Shown here in pieces: positions 43,222 through 52,261 of a DNA stretch of 64,000 nucleotides (position 1 is its first letter; each line of letters starts with the position of its first letter). The position numbers were made by a program, and so were the translations under genes. Below the pieces are notes generated by a model. It saw only the letters and a list, made by a program, of their open reading frames with translations. It was not told the DNA's origin and did not search any database. Origin of the DNA: Polyangium sp. 6x1 (lineage in GTDB: Bacteria > Myxococcota_A > Polyangia > Polyangiales > Polyangiaceae); assembly GCF_029946515.1 (NCBI RefSeq), contig NZ_JARZHH010000044.1, positions 1-64,000 on the forward strand. Reading direction: 5' to 3'.

Positions 43222-44154
43222 TCACCAGAAGACCGACTTCCGCTCCTTCAGCCCGCGGTTCAGCATCGACTGGATGGTCGCCTTCACGCGGAGGACCTTC
43301 TCCTCGATGATCGCGTCGTCGTCGTCGGGATCGCCGTCGAAGCGCATGGGCTCGCCGAACGTGAGCCTGTAGCGCGTCGGCAAGGGGAGGGCCCCGCCCG
43401 GCAAGAGGAGCTGCGGCAGGATCGGGAAGCTCGGCAAGTGCAGCGTCTTCGCCACGCGGCGGAGGTTGCCGATCGAGACGTACTGCTCCTCGGCGCCGAT
43501 GACGGCGACGGGCACGATCGGCGTGTTCGTCTCGAGCGCCAGGCGCATGAAGCCGAGCCCGAAGTCCGTGAGCTTGTAGCGCTCGGCGAACGTCTTCGTC
43601 ACGCCACGCACGCCTTCGGGGAACACGAGGATCGCCTCGCCGAGCTCGAGCAGCCGCCGCGCGTTCTCCGGCACGCCCACGACCTGCCCGACGCGCGAGA
43701 AGAACGTCGAGACGAACGGGAGCGTCTGCGACCACTTCTCCACCATGCTCCGCACGATGCGCGGCGGCTCCGCGTCGAGGAACATCGACGCCGCGATGAT
43801 CACGCCGTCCATCGGGATCTGTCCCGAGTGGTTCGCGATGAGCAGGACACGCGACGCGGGCACGCGCTCGATGCCGCTGACGATGGTGCGGAAGTAGAAC
43901 CGGTGGAAAAACGCCGCGCCGCCGATCGCGTACTTCGCCCATGAAGGATCGAGCCCGAAGGGGTCGACGCCGCCGCCGCCCAAGGGGATCGGCACGCGAC
44001 GCAGGCGCTCCTCGAAGTCGCGGCCGAGCAGCTTGATGCCGAGCTCGTCGATTCCGTCTTGGGCGACGCCAAACGCCGAGCGCGCGATGGGCAGGGCCTC
44101 GCGCGTCGTGAAGGTCGAGAGCCTGCCGAGCGTGCGCGCTGCTCCATCCAGCAT
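43222..44154 (-). CDS. Lysophospholipid acyltransferase family protein (PlsC-like)
   Basis: A 310-residue membrane-associated acyltransferase. The acyltransferase blocks are present: NHSGQIPMDG at 108-117 (the His/Asp pair, here with six residues between, as in a subset of the family), FPEGVRG at 178-184 and a VPVAVIGAEE block. The ATG at 44154 is preferred, because a longer form from 44229 would intrude on the divergent SDR gene. It transfers an acyl chain to a lyso-lipid or other acceptor. Gene order with a divergent SDR epimerase resembles the mycobacterial Rv0501-Rv0502 pair. Confidence 0.85.
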   Translation of the reverse strand: MLDGAARTLGRLSTFTTREALPIARSAFGVAQDGIDELGIKLLGRDFEERLRRVPIPLGGGGVDPFGLDPSWAKYAIGGAAFFHRFYFRTIVSGIERVPASRVLLIANHSGQIPMDGVIIAASMFLDAEPPRIVRSMVEKWSQTLPFVSTFFSRVGQVVGVPENARRLLELGEAILVFPEGVRGVTKTFAERYKLTDFGLGFMRLALETNTPIVPVAVIGAEEQYVSIGNLRRVAKTLHLPSFPILPQLLLPGGALPLPTRYRLTFGEPMRFDGDPDDDDAIIEEKVLRVKATIQSMLNRGLKERKSVFW

Positions 44155-44252
44155 GCACTCGAACGTAGCAAACCGAGGCCATCGCAGCACGACGCGAAGT
44201 GCTTGACGTGACGTGCTCGCGAGCTTCACGGTGTGCGTCGGGGGTCGGGGGG

Positions 44253-45305
44253 ATGCGTGTAACGAACGGGGGAGGCGAGGCGACGCGTGTCGCGCCGCGG
44301 CTCACGATGCGGCCGCCGCGCAGGGCGAGCGTGAGCGTGGAGGGAGATCCTGCGCGCGAGCCGAGCGTGGAGAGTGATCGTTCGCATCTGCCGGTGCTCA
44401 TCACGGGCATCTGCGGGCGGCTCGGGCGCAGGCTCGCTCGGCACCTGCACCGCGAGCGGCCGGTGATCGGCATCGATCGACGATCGTTTGAGGGCAAACC
44501 AAAGGACATCGTCCACCACCAGCTCGACATCCGCCGCAAGAAGACGCAGGACGTCTTCCGCCACGAGCGCCTCGCCGCGGTCGTGCACCTCGGCGTCATG
44601 CACGATCCGCGGCAGAGCCAGGCCGAGCACCACAGTTGGAACGTCGTCGGCCTGCAGCGCCTGCTCGAGTACGTCGCGCACTACGACATCCCGAAGCTCG
44701 TCGTGCTCTCGAGCGCCAACGTCTACGGCCCTCGTCCGGACAACCCCCAGTTCCTCTCGGAGGACGCGCCGCTGCTCGGCGGCGCCTCGTTCAGCGAGAT
44801 CCGCGACCTCATCGAGGTCGACATGCTCGCGCAGTCGTTCTTCTGGAAGAGGCCGCGCACCGAGACCGTGATCCTGCGGCCCGTGCACATCCTCGGCGCC
44901 GTCCGCAACGCGCCGTCGAACTACCTGCGCTTGCCTGTCATCCCCACGCTGCTCGGCTTCGATCCGATGGTGCAGGTCATCCACCAGGACGACGTCGTCA
45001 GCGCCATCGCTCGTGCGCTCATGCCCGGCGCGCGCGGCATCTACAACATCGCGGGCCCCCCGCCGCTGCCCTTGTCGCGCCTCGTCCGGATGACCGGGCG
45101 CACGCGCGTCGCCATCCCCCACGGCGTCGCGCAGGGCGTCGTCCGTAAGCTCTGGCAGTACCGGGCCACCTCGTTCCCCGCGCCCGAGATCGATCACATC
45201 CGCTACGTGTGCATGGTCGACGACGTGCGCGCGCGAAACGATCTCGGCTACGCGCCGACGCACGACATCGCGCAGACGGTGGCCGCGGTCGACGACGTCT
45301 TCTGA
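44253..45305 (+). CDS. NAD-dependent epimerase/dehydratase-like SDR protein with altered active site
   Basis: A 350-residue protein from the ATG at 44253 (a GGGGGG tract lies upstream). The Rossmann motif is intact (VLITGICGRLGRRLARHL, 48-65), as is the LSSANVYGP motif. In place of the YxxxK dyad, the sequence at the expected position reads F180-S-E-I-R184 (GGASFSEIRDLIEVD), so the catalytic Tyr and Lys are missing. It may be a non-catalytic nucleotide-sugar or NAD-binding protein. The rest follows extended SDRs. The divergent neighbour is an acyltransferase. Confidence 0.8.
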   Translation: MRVTNGGGEATRVAPRLTMRPPRRASVSVEGDPAREPSVESDRSHLPVLITGICGRLGRRLARHLHRERPVIGIDRRSFEGKPKDIVHHQLDIRRKKTQDVFRHERLAAVVHLGVMHDPRQSQAEHHSWNVVGLQRLLEYVAHYDIPKLVVLSSANVYGPRPDNPQFLSEDAPLLGGASFSEIRDLIEVDMLAQSFFWKRPRTETVILRPVHILGAVRNAPSNYLRLPVIPTLLGFDPMVQVIHQDDVVSAIARALMPGARGIYNIAGPPPLPLSRLVRMTGRTRVAIPHGVAQGVVRKLWQYRATSFPAPEIDHIRYVCMVDDVRARNDLGYAPTHDIAQTVAAVDDVF

Positions 45306-45379
45306 CGGGAACCGGCTCGCCGCGCGCTTCCATCCGTCCGCGCGTCACGCGGTGATACGCTCGGCGTCCATCTCCCGTC

Positions 45380-47890
45380 ATGTCTCTTTTGCCCGCGCTC
45401 CTCGCGGTGACCACCCAGCTGGCCACGCCGCACCTCACCGCGACGCGCGTCCCCACGCCACCGGTCCTCGACGGCCGCCTCGACGAGCTCACCTGGAAGC
45501 GGGCCAAGGGCAGCGACGCCTTCACGCAGAAGCTCCCCACGCCCGGCGACAAGCCGCGCTACCGCACGCTCGTGCGCGTCGTGTACGACGACGAGGCCGT
45601 CTACGTCGGCATCGACTGCGAACAGACCGACGACGAGATCATCGCGCGCCTCACGCGCCGTGACAGGCAGGTCGAGGCCGACGCCGTCACGGTCACGCTC
45701 GACACGCGCGGCGACGGCCGGAGCGCGCTCGAGTTCGAGGTCAACGCGGCAGGCGTCCTCTCCGACGCGCTTCGCTTCAACGACACCGAGCTCTCGCGCG
45801 AGTGGGACGAGATCTGGGACGCGCGCACTGCGCGCACGCCGCACGGATGGTCGGCCGAGTTCAAGATTCCGCTCCGCATCTTGCGCTTCCGCGATCTGCC
45901 CTCGCAGAGCTTCGGCCTGCAGGTGCGGCGTCGCGTGTCGATGCTGCAGGAGGTCGACGAGTGGACGTTCATCCCTCGCGACGCGGGCGGCGAGGTGTCG
46001 CGGTACGGCAAGCTCGACGGCCTCTCGGGCCTCCGGCCGAAGGGCGCGCTCGAACTCCGTCCCTTCGTGGTCGGCGCGCTCCGCTACAGCGAGAGCGAGG
46101 CCGAGATCCGCGGCGCGGGCGTCTTCCCCGCGGGCTCGGCGGGGCTCGATCTCAAGTGGCATCCTTCGCAGAGCCTCACGCTCGACGCCACGATCTTCCC
46201 GGACTTCGGCCAGGTCGAGGCCGATCAGGTCGTCCTCAACCTCAGCAACTTCGAGCAGTTTTTCCCGGAACGCAGGCCGTTTTTTCTAGAAGGCGCGGAC
46301 AACCTCGCGACGCCCTTCCAGCTCGTCTACACGCGCAGGCTCGGCCGCGCGCCGGGCATGCCGGCCGTGCGTGACGACGAGGAGACCGCGGGATCCTCGT
46401 CGCCGGCCACGGTGTACGCCGCGGCGAAGCTCTCGGGCGAGCTTGCGGAGGGTGTGTCGGCGTTCGAACTGCTCGGTGTCACTGCGCCCGTCCTCGTCGA
46501 TGTGAAGCGCGGAGACGGCAGCTTCGCCTCGCGTGTCGCCGAGCCGCTCGCTGCGTTCAAGGTTCTTCGCCTGCGCAAGGATTTCGGCCCGCGCGCCTCG
46601 CTCGGCTTCATGGCGACGGCGAAGAGCCGCTTCGAGACGCCGAACGTGTACCCGACCGTCGAGGCCACGCCCGGCAGCCGTCAAACGCGCGTGCTTTGTC
46701 CGAAGGAACAACTCGTCGCGCACGGCGCGCGTTGCTTCCACGACGCCTACGTCGCCGGCGTCGATGGCCGCTGGCGTTCGCCTGGCGGCGAGTACGTGAT
46801 CAGCGGACAGGCCATTGCCTCTCTCGTGCACGACGGCCCGCCGCGCACCCTGCGCGACGGCACCGTCATCTCCTCCGGCGACATTGGCCCTGCGGTGCAG
46901 GCGCGCGTCGCGAAGGAGGGCGGCAAGCACTGGACGTTCGACGCGAGGTACGCCGGGCATGGCCGCAAGGTCGACTACAACGACGTCGGCTACATGCAGC
47001 GGCAGAACCTCCACGCGTTCACCGGGTCCGTCGCCTACCGGACGCTCGATCCGTGGTGGGTCACGCTGGAGACGAGGACGTTCGTCGACGTGTTCGAGCG
47101 CGACACGCTCGACTGGCTCACGCAGGAGCGCATGGTCGTGCTCGGCAACTACACGCGCTGGGCGAACTTCTGGGAGAGCTGGGCCGCCATCCACGCCAAA
47201 CCCTCGCGTTACGACGATCGCGAGGTCGGCGATGGCACGGCGCTCGAGCGCGCGGCCCTCTTCGGCGGCGAGCTCTGGGTCGCGACCGACGGCCGGCGCC
47301 TCGTGAACGGCGAGGCGTGGGTGATGGTGCAGGGTATCGAGACCGGCATCAACGTGCAGGGAGACGGACGTTTGTCGCTGCGCCTCCTGCCGCAGCTCGA
47401 TCTCGACCTGATCCCGGCCTTCCAATACACGCGCGGCGAGCCGCGGTTCGTCACGACGATCGGCGCGGGTCACGTCTTCGGCCGGCTGCGGGCGCAGAGC
47501 CTTGGGCTCACGATGCGCGCGACGTACACGTTCACGCCGCGGCTGTCGCTCCAGGCCTATGCGCAGGCCTTCCTCGAGGCGCAGAGCTTCGATGGCTTCA
47601 CGCTCTCGAAGACGCGTGGACCGGGGCAGGTCGCGCGCCTCGCCAAGCTCTCGCCGTTCGGATCACCGCTCGACGAAGATCCGGACTGGGAGGGCGGATC
47701 GATCAACGCGAACGTCGTCTTGCGCTGGGAGTACCGGCTCGGCTCGACGCTCTTCCTCGTCTACACGCACGCGCAGGGCGACGGACGCGCGCCGCTTGGC
47801 CGACGCGGCGCTGGCTTCGACTTCGGATGGCTCGGCCCGCGCGCCTCCGAGGAAACGTTGCTGGCCAAACTATCGTACTGGTGGGGCTGA
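45380..47890 (+). CDS. DUF5916-domain outer-membrane protein with carbohydrate-binding-like N-terminus
   Basis: An 836-residue secreted protein. A short signal-like N terminus (MSLLPALLAVTTQLAT) precedes a CBM9-like domain (about 25-210: VPTPPVLDGRLDELTWKRAKG, VRVVYDDEAVYVGIDCEQ). The DUF5916 region and a long beta-rich part (about 240-836) end in LLAKLSYWWG, an aromatic terminus typical of outer-membrane beta-barrels. The strands alternate polar and hydrophobic residues across the whole C-terminal half. Known relatives are found in gliding and predatory bacteria; function unproven. A hairpin element lies between it and the convergent lipoprotein gene. Confidence 0.85.
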   Translation: MSLLPALLAVTTQLATPHLTATRVPTPPVLDGRLDELTWKRAKGSDAFTQKLPTPGDKPRYRTLVRVVYDDEAVYVGIDCEQTDDEIIARLTRRDRQVEADAVTVTLDTRGDGRSALEFEVNAAGVLSDALRFNDTELSREWDEIWDARTARTPHGWSAEFKIPLRILRFRDLPSQSFGLQVRRRVSMLQEVDEWTFIPRDAGGEVSRYGKLDGLSGLRPKGALELRPFVVGALRYSESEAEIRGAGVFPAGSAGLDLKWHPSQSLTLDATIFPDFGQVEADQVVLNLSNFEQFFPERRPFFLEGADNLATPFQLVYTRRLGRAPGMPAVRDDEETAGSSSPATVYAAAKLSGELAEGVSAFELLGVTAPVLVDVKRGDGSFASRVAEPLAAFKVLRLRKDFGPRASLGFMATAKSRFETPNVYPTVEATPGSRQTRVLCPKEQLVAHGARCFHDAYVAGVDGRWRSPGGEYVISGQAIASLVHDGPPRTLRDGTVISSGDIGPAVQARVAKEGGKHWTFDARYAGHGRKVDYNDVGYMQRQNLHAFTGSVAYRTLDPWWVTLETRTFVDVFERDTLDWLTQERMVVLGNYTRWANFWESWAAIHAKPSRYDDREVGDGTALERAALFGGELWVATDGRRLVNGEAWVMVQGIETGINVQGDGRLSLRLLPQLDLDLIPAFQYTRGEPRFVTTIGAGHVFGRLRAQSLGLTMRATYTFTPRLSLQAYAQAFLEAQSFDGFTLSKTRGPGQVARLAKLSPFGSPLDEDPDWEGGSINANVVLRWEYRLGSTLFLVYTHAQGDGRAPLGRRGAGFDFGWLGPRASEETLLAKLSYWWG

Positions 47891-47910
47891 GGCGCAGCCC
47901 ACGAATCCTT

Positions 47911-48011
47911 GCATCGACCGCATCGCGGTCGATGCACCAGAGGTCCAGGGCTTGCCCTGGTTCGGGTCCAGGGGCGAAGAGCCCCTGGTCGGGTCCGGGG
48001 TGAAACCCCGG
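47911..48011 (-). repeat. Four-hairpin element, minus orientation, between convergent genes
   Basis: Read on the minus strand: A 48011-47995 (ccgggg/ccccgg), B 47986-47970, C 47958-47947 (aggg/ccct), D 47935-47911 (gcatcgaccgc, ATC/GAT loop). Module A is 9 nt from the stop of the lipoprotein at 48021, so it is oriented with that gene. Confidence 0.85.
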
Positions 48012-48020
48012 CGTTACGCC

Positions 48021-49595
48021 TCAGAGCGCGGTGCAGGCCGCCGGCGTCGGGTTCGCCTTGCAGTAGGCGGCGTCCTTTGGCGCGCCCACGACGAGCATCG
48101 CGTCCTGCGACACGAGCCGCGGGCGGTCGTTCGTCACGGCTTTGCACGTCTTGCCGTCGGACGTTTGTGGCTCGGCGAGGGCGCATACGCCGGCCTCGTT
48201 TGGCACGCTCCACGCCTGCCCTGTCGGGTAGACGAGGTTCATCGAGTACTGCCCTTCCGGCAGACAGCCGTAGGCGATGTCGAAGGGGCGCCCGAAGCGT
48301 GCTGCGAGGCTCGCTTTCAACGCCTCCTCGTCGGCGATGATCGCTGTCCCGTCTGCGGCTGTCTTGCGGCTCAGGACGAATACGCCCTTCTTCGATGCGT
48401 CGACTGGATCGATGCAGATCGCGGCCGGCCGCACTGCGACGGTCACCTCGGGCTCGGCCGACTGGAAGGGCGGGTTCATCGGATCCGGCATCGCGGGCGG
48501 TAGCTTCGTCACCGTGAGCAGAAGGTTCTTGTAGAGCGTGATCCCTTGCATGATCACGCGCGGCCGCGCTTGCGTCTCGATGCGTTTGTCCTTCGAGAGC
48601 CTCGTCGCGTTGATCTTCGAGAAGACCGACGTCGGGTAGAGCTGCGGCACGTTCACCGACTCGACCACGTGGTCTTCGTTCGTGAGCTGGCCGTCGCCGT
48701 TCACGTCCTCGACGGCCATGTAGATGGTCGGGGCCGGATCCTTCACGGGCAGGAAAAACGGCGTCAGTGCGGCTGCGTCGACTTCGGTCGGATCGACGCC
48801 GGCTGTGAACGTGATGCGGATCAAGGACGAGTCGTTTGGGGGGAACGTCGCGAACTCGAAGTCCGACGGCACCACGACCTTGCGTGGATCCTTGTTGCCC
48901 GCGACGCTGTCGGTCACGTCCGACGGGTAGAACACGGGGCGTTCGAGCGGGAGCACCTGCCCGAGCGTCACGCCGACGCCGAGCACGCGCACGCCGACGG
49001 GCGGGATCACGAGGTTGCCTTTGCCGTCGGGCTCGCCGACGTTGACCTCCGTGTACTTCGGCGCGGCGCCCATGAGCACCTCGGCGGCGTTGTCGATCGC
49101 GCCGCCGCCCACGTCGCCTGCTGTCGGCAGGTTCGAGATCGAGAAGGCCGGGTTGAAGTCGCCGTCGCGATCGTAGAACCCGCGGAACTGGTACGTCCCG
49201 CCGGACAGCGGCGCGATCGTCCACGTCCCGCTCGCGGTGACGTTCGGGGCCGAAGCGTCGGGGCAGCGGAGCTTGCCGTCCTTGTCGAAGACGAGTTTGT
49301 CGCGGATGCTTCCGAAGAGCACGTCGCCCGGGATCGCGTCGAGGCTCGCGGCGCCGGTGCCGAGGCCCGAGGGCGGCGGCAGGAGGCGCTTGTCGAATGC
49401 GAGCACGACGGCCGCGCCGACGACCCGGCCGCCCTCCGTGCAGGGCGGCGGGCCCGAATAGGTCAGCGTTCCTTCGACGACGCCCGCCGGACCGCTGAAC
49501 CCGGGGATATCCGGGACGAAGGTGTCGGGGTCGCTGCACCCGGCGGCGAGCGCGAGGAGCAGGGCAGGGAAGGGAAGCGCGAGGGAGCGGCGCAT
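48021..49595 (-). CDS. Large lipoprotein with repeated beta-rich modules
   Basis: A 524-residue lipoprotein with a clean signal: lipobox ALAAGC (Cys20). The mature protein has a beta-rich N-terminal domain with a DRDGDFNPAF calcium-loop-like motif (DxDxD, about residue 158), a second loop VNGDGQLTNEDHV (about 310-322, EF-hand-like), and a C-terminal Cys-containing part. It is probably an extracellular calcium-binding surface protein; no enzyme motif is recognised. A hairpin element follows its stop, and it is the last gene before the SelW operon on this strand. Confidence 0.78.
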   Translation of the reverse strand: MRRSLALPFPALLLALAAGCSDPDTFVPDIPGFSGPAGVVEGTLTYSGPPPCTEGGRVVGAAVVLAFDKRLLPPPSGLGTGAASLDAIPGDVLFGSIRDKLVFDKDGKLRCPDASAPNVTASGTWTIAPLSGGTYQFRGFYDRDGDFNPAFSISNLPTAGDVGGGAIDNAAEVLMGAAPKYTEVNVGEPDGKGNLVIPPVGVRVLGVGVTLGQVLPLERPVFYPSDVTDSVAGNKDPRKVVVPSDFEFATFPPNDSSLIRITFTAGVDPTEVDAAALTPFFLPVKDPAPTIYMAVEDVNGDGQLTNEDHVVESVNVPQLYPTSVFSKINATRLSKDKRIETQARPRVIMQGITLYKNLLLTVTKLPPAMPDPMNPPFQSAEPEVTVAVRPAAICIDPVDASKKGVFVLSRKTAADGTAIIADEEALKASLAARFGRPFDIAYGCLPEGQYSMNLVYPTGQAWSVPNEAGVCALAEPQTSDGKTCKAVTNDRPRLVSQDAMLVVGAPKDAAYCKANPTPAACTAL

Positions 49596-49659
49596 CCTGG
49601 ATAGGGGACCTCATCGACGCACGGCCGTCAAGCCGCGGCCCGTTTGTCGCTCGCCGCGG

Positions 49660-49890
49660 TCAACCGGCGGCGCGCTTCGACATGGCGTCGAGCACCTCCT
49701 GCAGCTCCGGAAAGCGACCTGCCGACTGCTTCGAGAAGATCAACTCGCCGTCGACGATCACGTCGAACTGACTGGGCTTTCCGATCTCGAGCTTGCTGTC
49801 GACGTCGAACGCGTCCTTGATGGCGGCCGCGAAACTCACGGCCCGGGGCTTGTAGTTTCAGACGTGGCAGTACTTGATCACGACGTTCAT
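49660..49890 (-). CDS. SelW/Rdx-family selenoprotein with in-frame UGA (CxxU)
   Basis: A 76-residue thioredoxin-fold protein of the SelW/SelT/SelH (Rdx) family, if TGA at 49858-49860 is read as selenocysteine. The N terminus reads MNVVIKYCHV, then U11, then NYKPRA, giving the CxxU redox motif C8-H-V-U11 found in SelW. The later motif FSKQSAGRFPELQEV is the conserved SelW-type C-terminal strand/helix, present in full after the UGA. A GGAGGTG ribosome site lies five bases before the ATG at 49890. It is the third gene after an acyltransferase and a DUF2330-like gene, 60 bp from the latter. It implies a selA/selB/selC/selD system elsewhere in the genome. Without recoding it would be an 10-residue peptide. 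Confidence 0.85.
49825..49843 (-). promoter_or_regulatory. Candidate bacterial SECIS element after the UGA
   Basis: On the minus strand a 7-bp stem GGCCGUG/CGCGGCC (one G-U pair) carries a 5-nt loop AGUUU. The loop begins 21 nt after the UGA, and there is a G within its first two bases. This agrees with the reported bacterial SECIS rules (loop 16-37 nt after UGA, G among the first loop bases). A folding program should confirm it. Confidence 0.65.
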
Positions 49891-49949
49891 GGACACCTCC
49901 GCGGAAATCCATGGATGCCGGCGCGGGCGAGCGCAAGGGGCAAGGCGCT

Positions 49950-51332
49950 TCACGCCGAGGGGTGTTCGTCCCGCGCGAGCCAGAGGGCGAGGGCGACCGT
50001 GAGTGCGAGGGCTGCGGCTGCCGCGGCTGCGACGGTGGTCCGCGCGCGCTTCGAGCGGGAACGAGCGCGTGGCGTCTCGCGTGCGGCTTCCGTCGTGGGA
50101 CGAACTTCGGGCTTTTCCGCGCGGGCCGAGAGCGTACCGGGCGCGCCGTCCGCGGGCAGATCCTCCCGATCGAAGAGCGCATCTTCGGCGAGCGCGCGGC
50201 GCACGTCCCGGTCGAGCCAGTGCGAGACCCACAGGCGTTTTCCTTCGGGGAGCGCGAGCGCGCGGCGGAGCTCGGGCGTCATGGCGCGCGCGACGTCCTC
50301 CGGCTTCGCCTCGAAATCGTGCAGCAGCCGCGCCGACGCGGGCGGCTCGCGCCACACGTAGCGCGAGGGCCCGACGAGCACGACGTGCGTGCGGCGCGCG
50401 GGCGTGCGCGGCGGTTTGAACGCGAGCTCCGCGGAGAACTTCCATCCCTCGTCCGTCCGCGGGAACTGCCGCGCGCGCAGGATCTGCGTGACGCACGTCG
50501 CGAGCTCGCTCGTCGCATCGTCGCCCTTCCCGCTCGGGGATCGCAGCGACGCCGTGTCGCCCTTCGGCCGGATCGAAGCCTCGATCGTCACCTTCGTGGC
50601 CTCGCCGGGGCGGCGCTCCAGGAACCGCTCGTAGCAGTCGAGCAAGGGACCGCTGCGCGCGCGGAGGACACGCGCGATCACCTCGCTCTTCGGCGCGACG
50701 ACCTTCGGCTCGGCCTTCACGGACTCCACCTCGAGCGGGAGCGCCGCGCCTTCCTGTGCGTCGTCCTGCGGAGGCTCCGCGCGCGGCGGCTCGCGGCGCG
50801 CGACGATCAAGCGCGGCGCGTCGAACGAGACGTGCGCGGCCGGCGTCATGATCTCGAGCCACCCGCCCGGCGGCGTGACCACGTCGAGCACGGCGAACGA
50901 AAAATTGCGATCCGCGTAGCTCTTCGTCCACGCCGCGTCGAACGGCTGCTCGCTCGCGGAGGGGCCGACGACGAAGCTCGACAGCGTCGAGCGATCCATC
51001 ACCCACGCCACGGGCGGCGCGGGCGCGCGGCCGCGGGTGCGCCGCTCGTACGGCTCGACGAGCGCGTGCACGAGCGCCGCGAGATCGAGCTTGGGGAGCG
51101 GCTCGATCGTCGGCGCGCTCGGCGTCGGCAGGCCGACGAGCACGCGCGGCGCGGCGGGTGCGAGGCGCGCGGCGAAGAGCACGTGCTCGCGCCCGCTCGC
51201 CTCGTCGTGGCTCACGATCAGGTAGTCCTCGTGCACCACCGGCGGCGGCGTCGCGCCGCCCACGGCGACGGCGCCCGCCGGGGACGCGACGGCCGCGAGC
51301 GCGAGCGTGACGAGCAGTCCGAGCGCCTTCAT
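49950..51332 (-). CDS. DUF2330-like secreted/membrane protein with AgmX-like domain
   Basis: A 460-residue protein. A signal peptide (about 1-22) precedes a DUF2330-like region (about 35-180: EDYLIVSHDEASGREHVLF, VLVGLPTPSAPTI). A middle domain (about 215-320) has the SGPLLDCYERFLERRPGEATK pattern of AgmX/PglI-type C-terminal regions. The C terminus has one hydrophobic span (about 433-453). It is likely anchored by this span with the main part in the periplasm. It overlaps the upstream acyltransferase stop by 4 bp (ATGA) and is 60 bp from the SelW selenoprotein. Confidence 0.72.
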   Translation of the reverse strand: MKALGLLVTLALAAVASPAGAVAVGGATPPPVVHEDYLIVSHDEASGREHVLFAARLAPAAPRVLVGLPTPSAPTIEPLPKLDLAALVHALVEPYERRTRGRAPAPPVAWVMDRSTLSSFVVGPSASEQPFDAAWTKSYADRNFSFAVLDVVTPPGGWLEIMTPAAHVSFDAPRLIVARREPPRAEPPQDDAQEGAALPLEVESVKAEPKVVAPKSEVIARVLRARSGPLLDCYERFLERRPGEATKVTIEASIRPKGDTASLRSPSGKGDDATSELATCVTQILRARQFPRTDEGWKFSAELAFKPPRTPARRTHVVLVGPSRYVWREPPASARLLHDFEAKPEDVARAMTPELRRALALPEGKRLWVSHWLDRDVRRALAEDALFDREDLPADGAPGTLSARAEKPEVRPTTEAARETPRARSRSKRARTTVAAAAAAALALTVALALWLARDEHPSA

Positions 51333-52261
51333 GAGGCCGGAAACAGGCCGTGGCGACCTTGTTGCTTCAGATCGTTCATCGTCCGCTGCATCGCGCTCCG
51401 CACGCGTTCGAAAAGAGCCTCCACCGCCTCGGGATCGTCGGCCGCGGAGGGCGGCAGATCGGGGTGGATCGGCGCGAGGATCCGCGTGTGGATCTTCACG
51501 GGCGGCGGCAGGTGCGGCAGCGGGATGCCCGCGATGAGGCCCCACGGCAGCGCCACGCCGAGCGGCGCCACGTTCGATCGCGCGAGCAGCGGCAGACGGA
51601 GCGCCTCCGCGATGCGCCGCCCGTCGGTCCAGATGTAGAGCGAGTGATGCGCGCCCACGCTCACCACCGGCACGATCGGCACCTGGTGGCGCAGCGCCGT
51701 GCGCACGAAGCCGCGGCGCTTGCCGAACTCGATCTCGTACCTGCGCGAGAACGGCTTGCACGCGTCGATGTCGCCGCCCGGGAACACGAGCACCGCCGCG
51801 CCTCGATCGAGCGCGCGCGCCGCGTTCTCGGGGCTCGCCGCGATCGCGCCGGCTCCGTTCAGCCACGCGCCCGCGCCGGGGAAGCGGAACGGCACGTCGT
51901 GCATGAGCCCGTACGAGATCCGATCGGGCGAGTAAAGCCTCCAGAACGCGAGCATGTGACAGAACATGTCCGGCGTTCCGGTCATCGCGTTGTGGTTGCC
52001 GACCACGAGCGCGGGCCCGGGAGCGAACGGCGCTTCGAGCTCGGTCTCCGCGCGGAAGTAGTGATCGTAGAGCAGACCGAGCAGCGGCATCGCGCGCGCG
52101 ATGAAGCGCGGATCGCGGGCCTCGAGATCGTTCGGGCGCACCTTCACGCGCGCCTTCTCCGCGAGCGCGACGAGCCCGTCTTTCAGCACGTCGACGGGAG
52201 GGACTGGCTCATGTGGAACGACGAAAGCAGCCACGCATTCCTCGTATACCGAAACCAACAA
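51329..52261 (-). CDS. Acyltransferase-family protein (PlsC-like)
   Basis: A 310-residue acyltransferase. The His/Asp block is NHNAMTGTPD (H90, D98; seven residues between), and the later blocks are VFPGGDID (about 159-166) and VPIVPVVSVGAHHS. The family pattern is a diverged version of the acyltransferase at 43222. The ORF begins with TTG at 52261; a GTG at 52234 is an alternative. It is the first gene of the acyltransferase/DUF2330/SelW operon. The lipid acceptor is unknown. Confidence 0.82.
   Translation of the reverse strand: MLVSVYEECVAAFVVPHEPVPPVDVLKDGLVALAEKARVKVRPNDLEARDPRFIARAMPLLGLLYDHYFRAETELEAPFAPGPALVVGNHNAMTGTPDMFCHMLAFWRLYSPDRISYGLMHDVPFRFPGAGAWLNGAGAIAASPENAARALDRGAAVLVFPGGDIDACKPFSRRYEIEFGKRRGFVRTALRHQVPIVPVVSVGAHHSLYIWTDGRRIAEALRLPLLARSNVAPLGVALPWGLIAGIPLPHLPPPVKIHTRILAPIHPDLPPSAADDPEAVEALFERVRSAMQRTMNDLKQQGRHGLFPAS

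Noticed and set aside
49858-51006. Minus frame that ends at the in-frame TGA of the SelW gene
   Set aside because: Only its last ten codons are real; the rest is an out-of-frame shadow of the DUF2330-like gene. The gene starts at 49890 and continues past the TGA.
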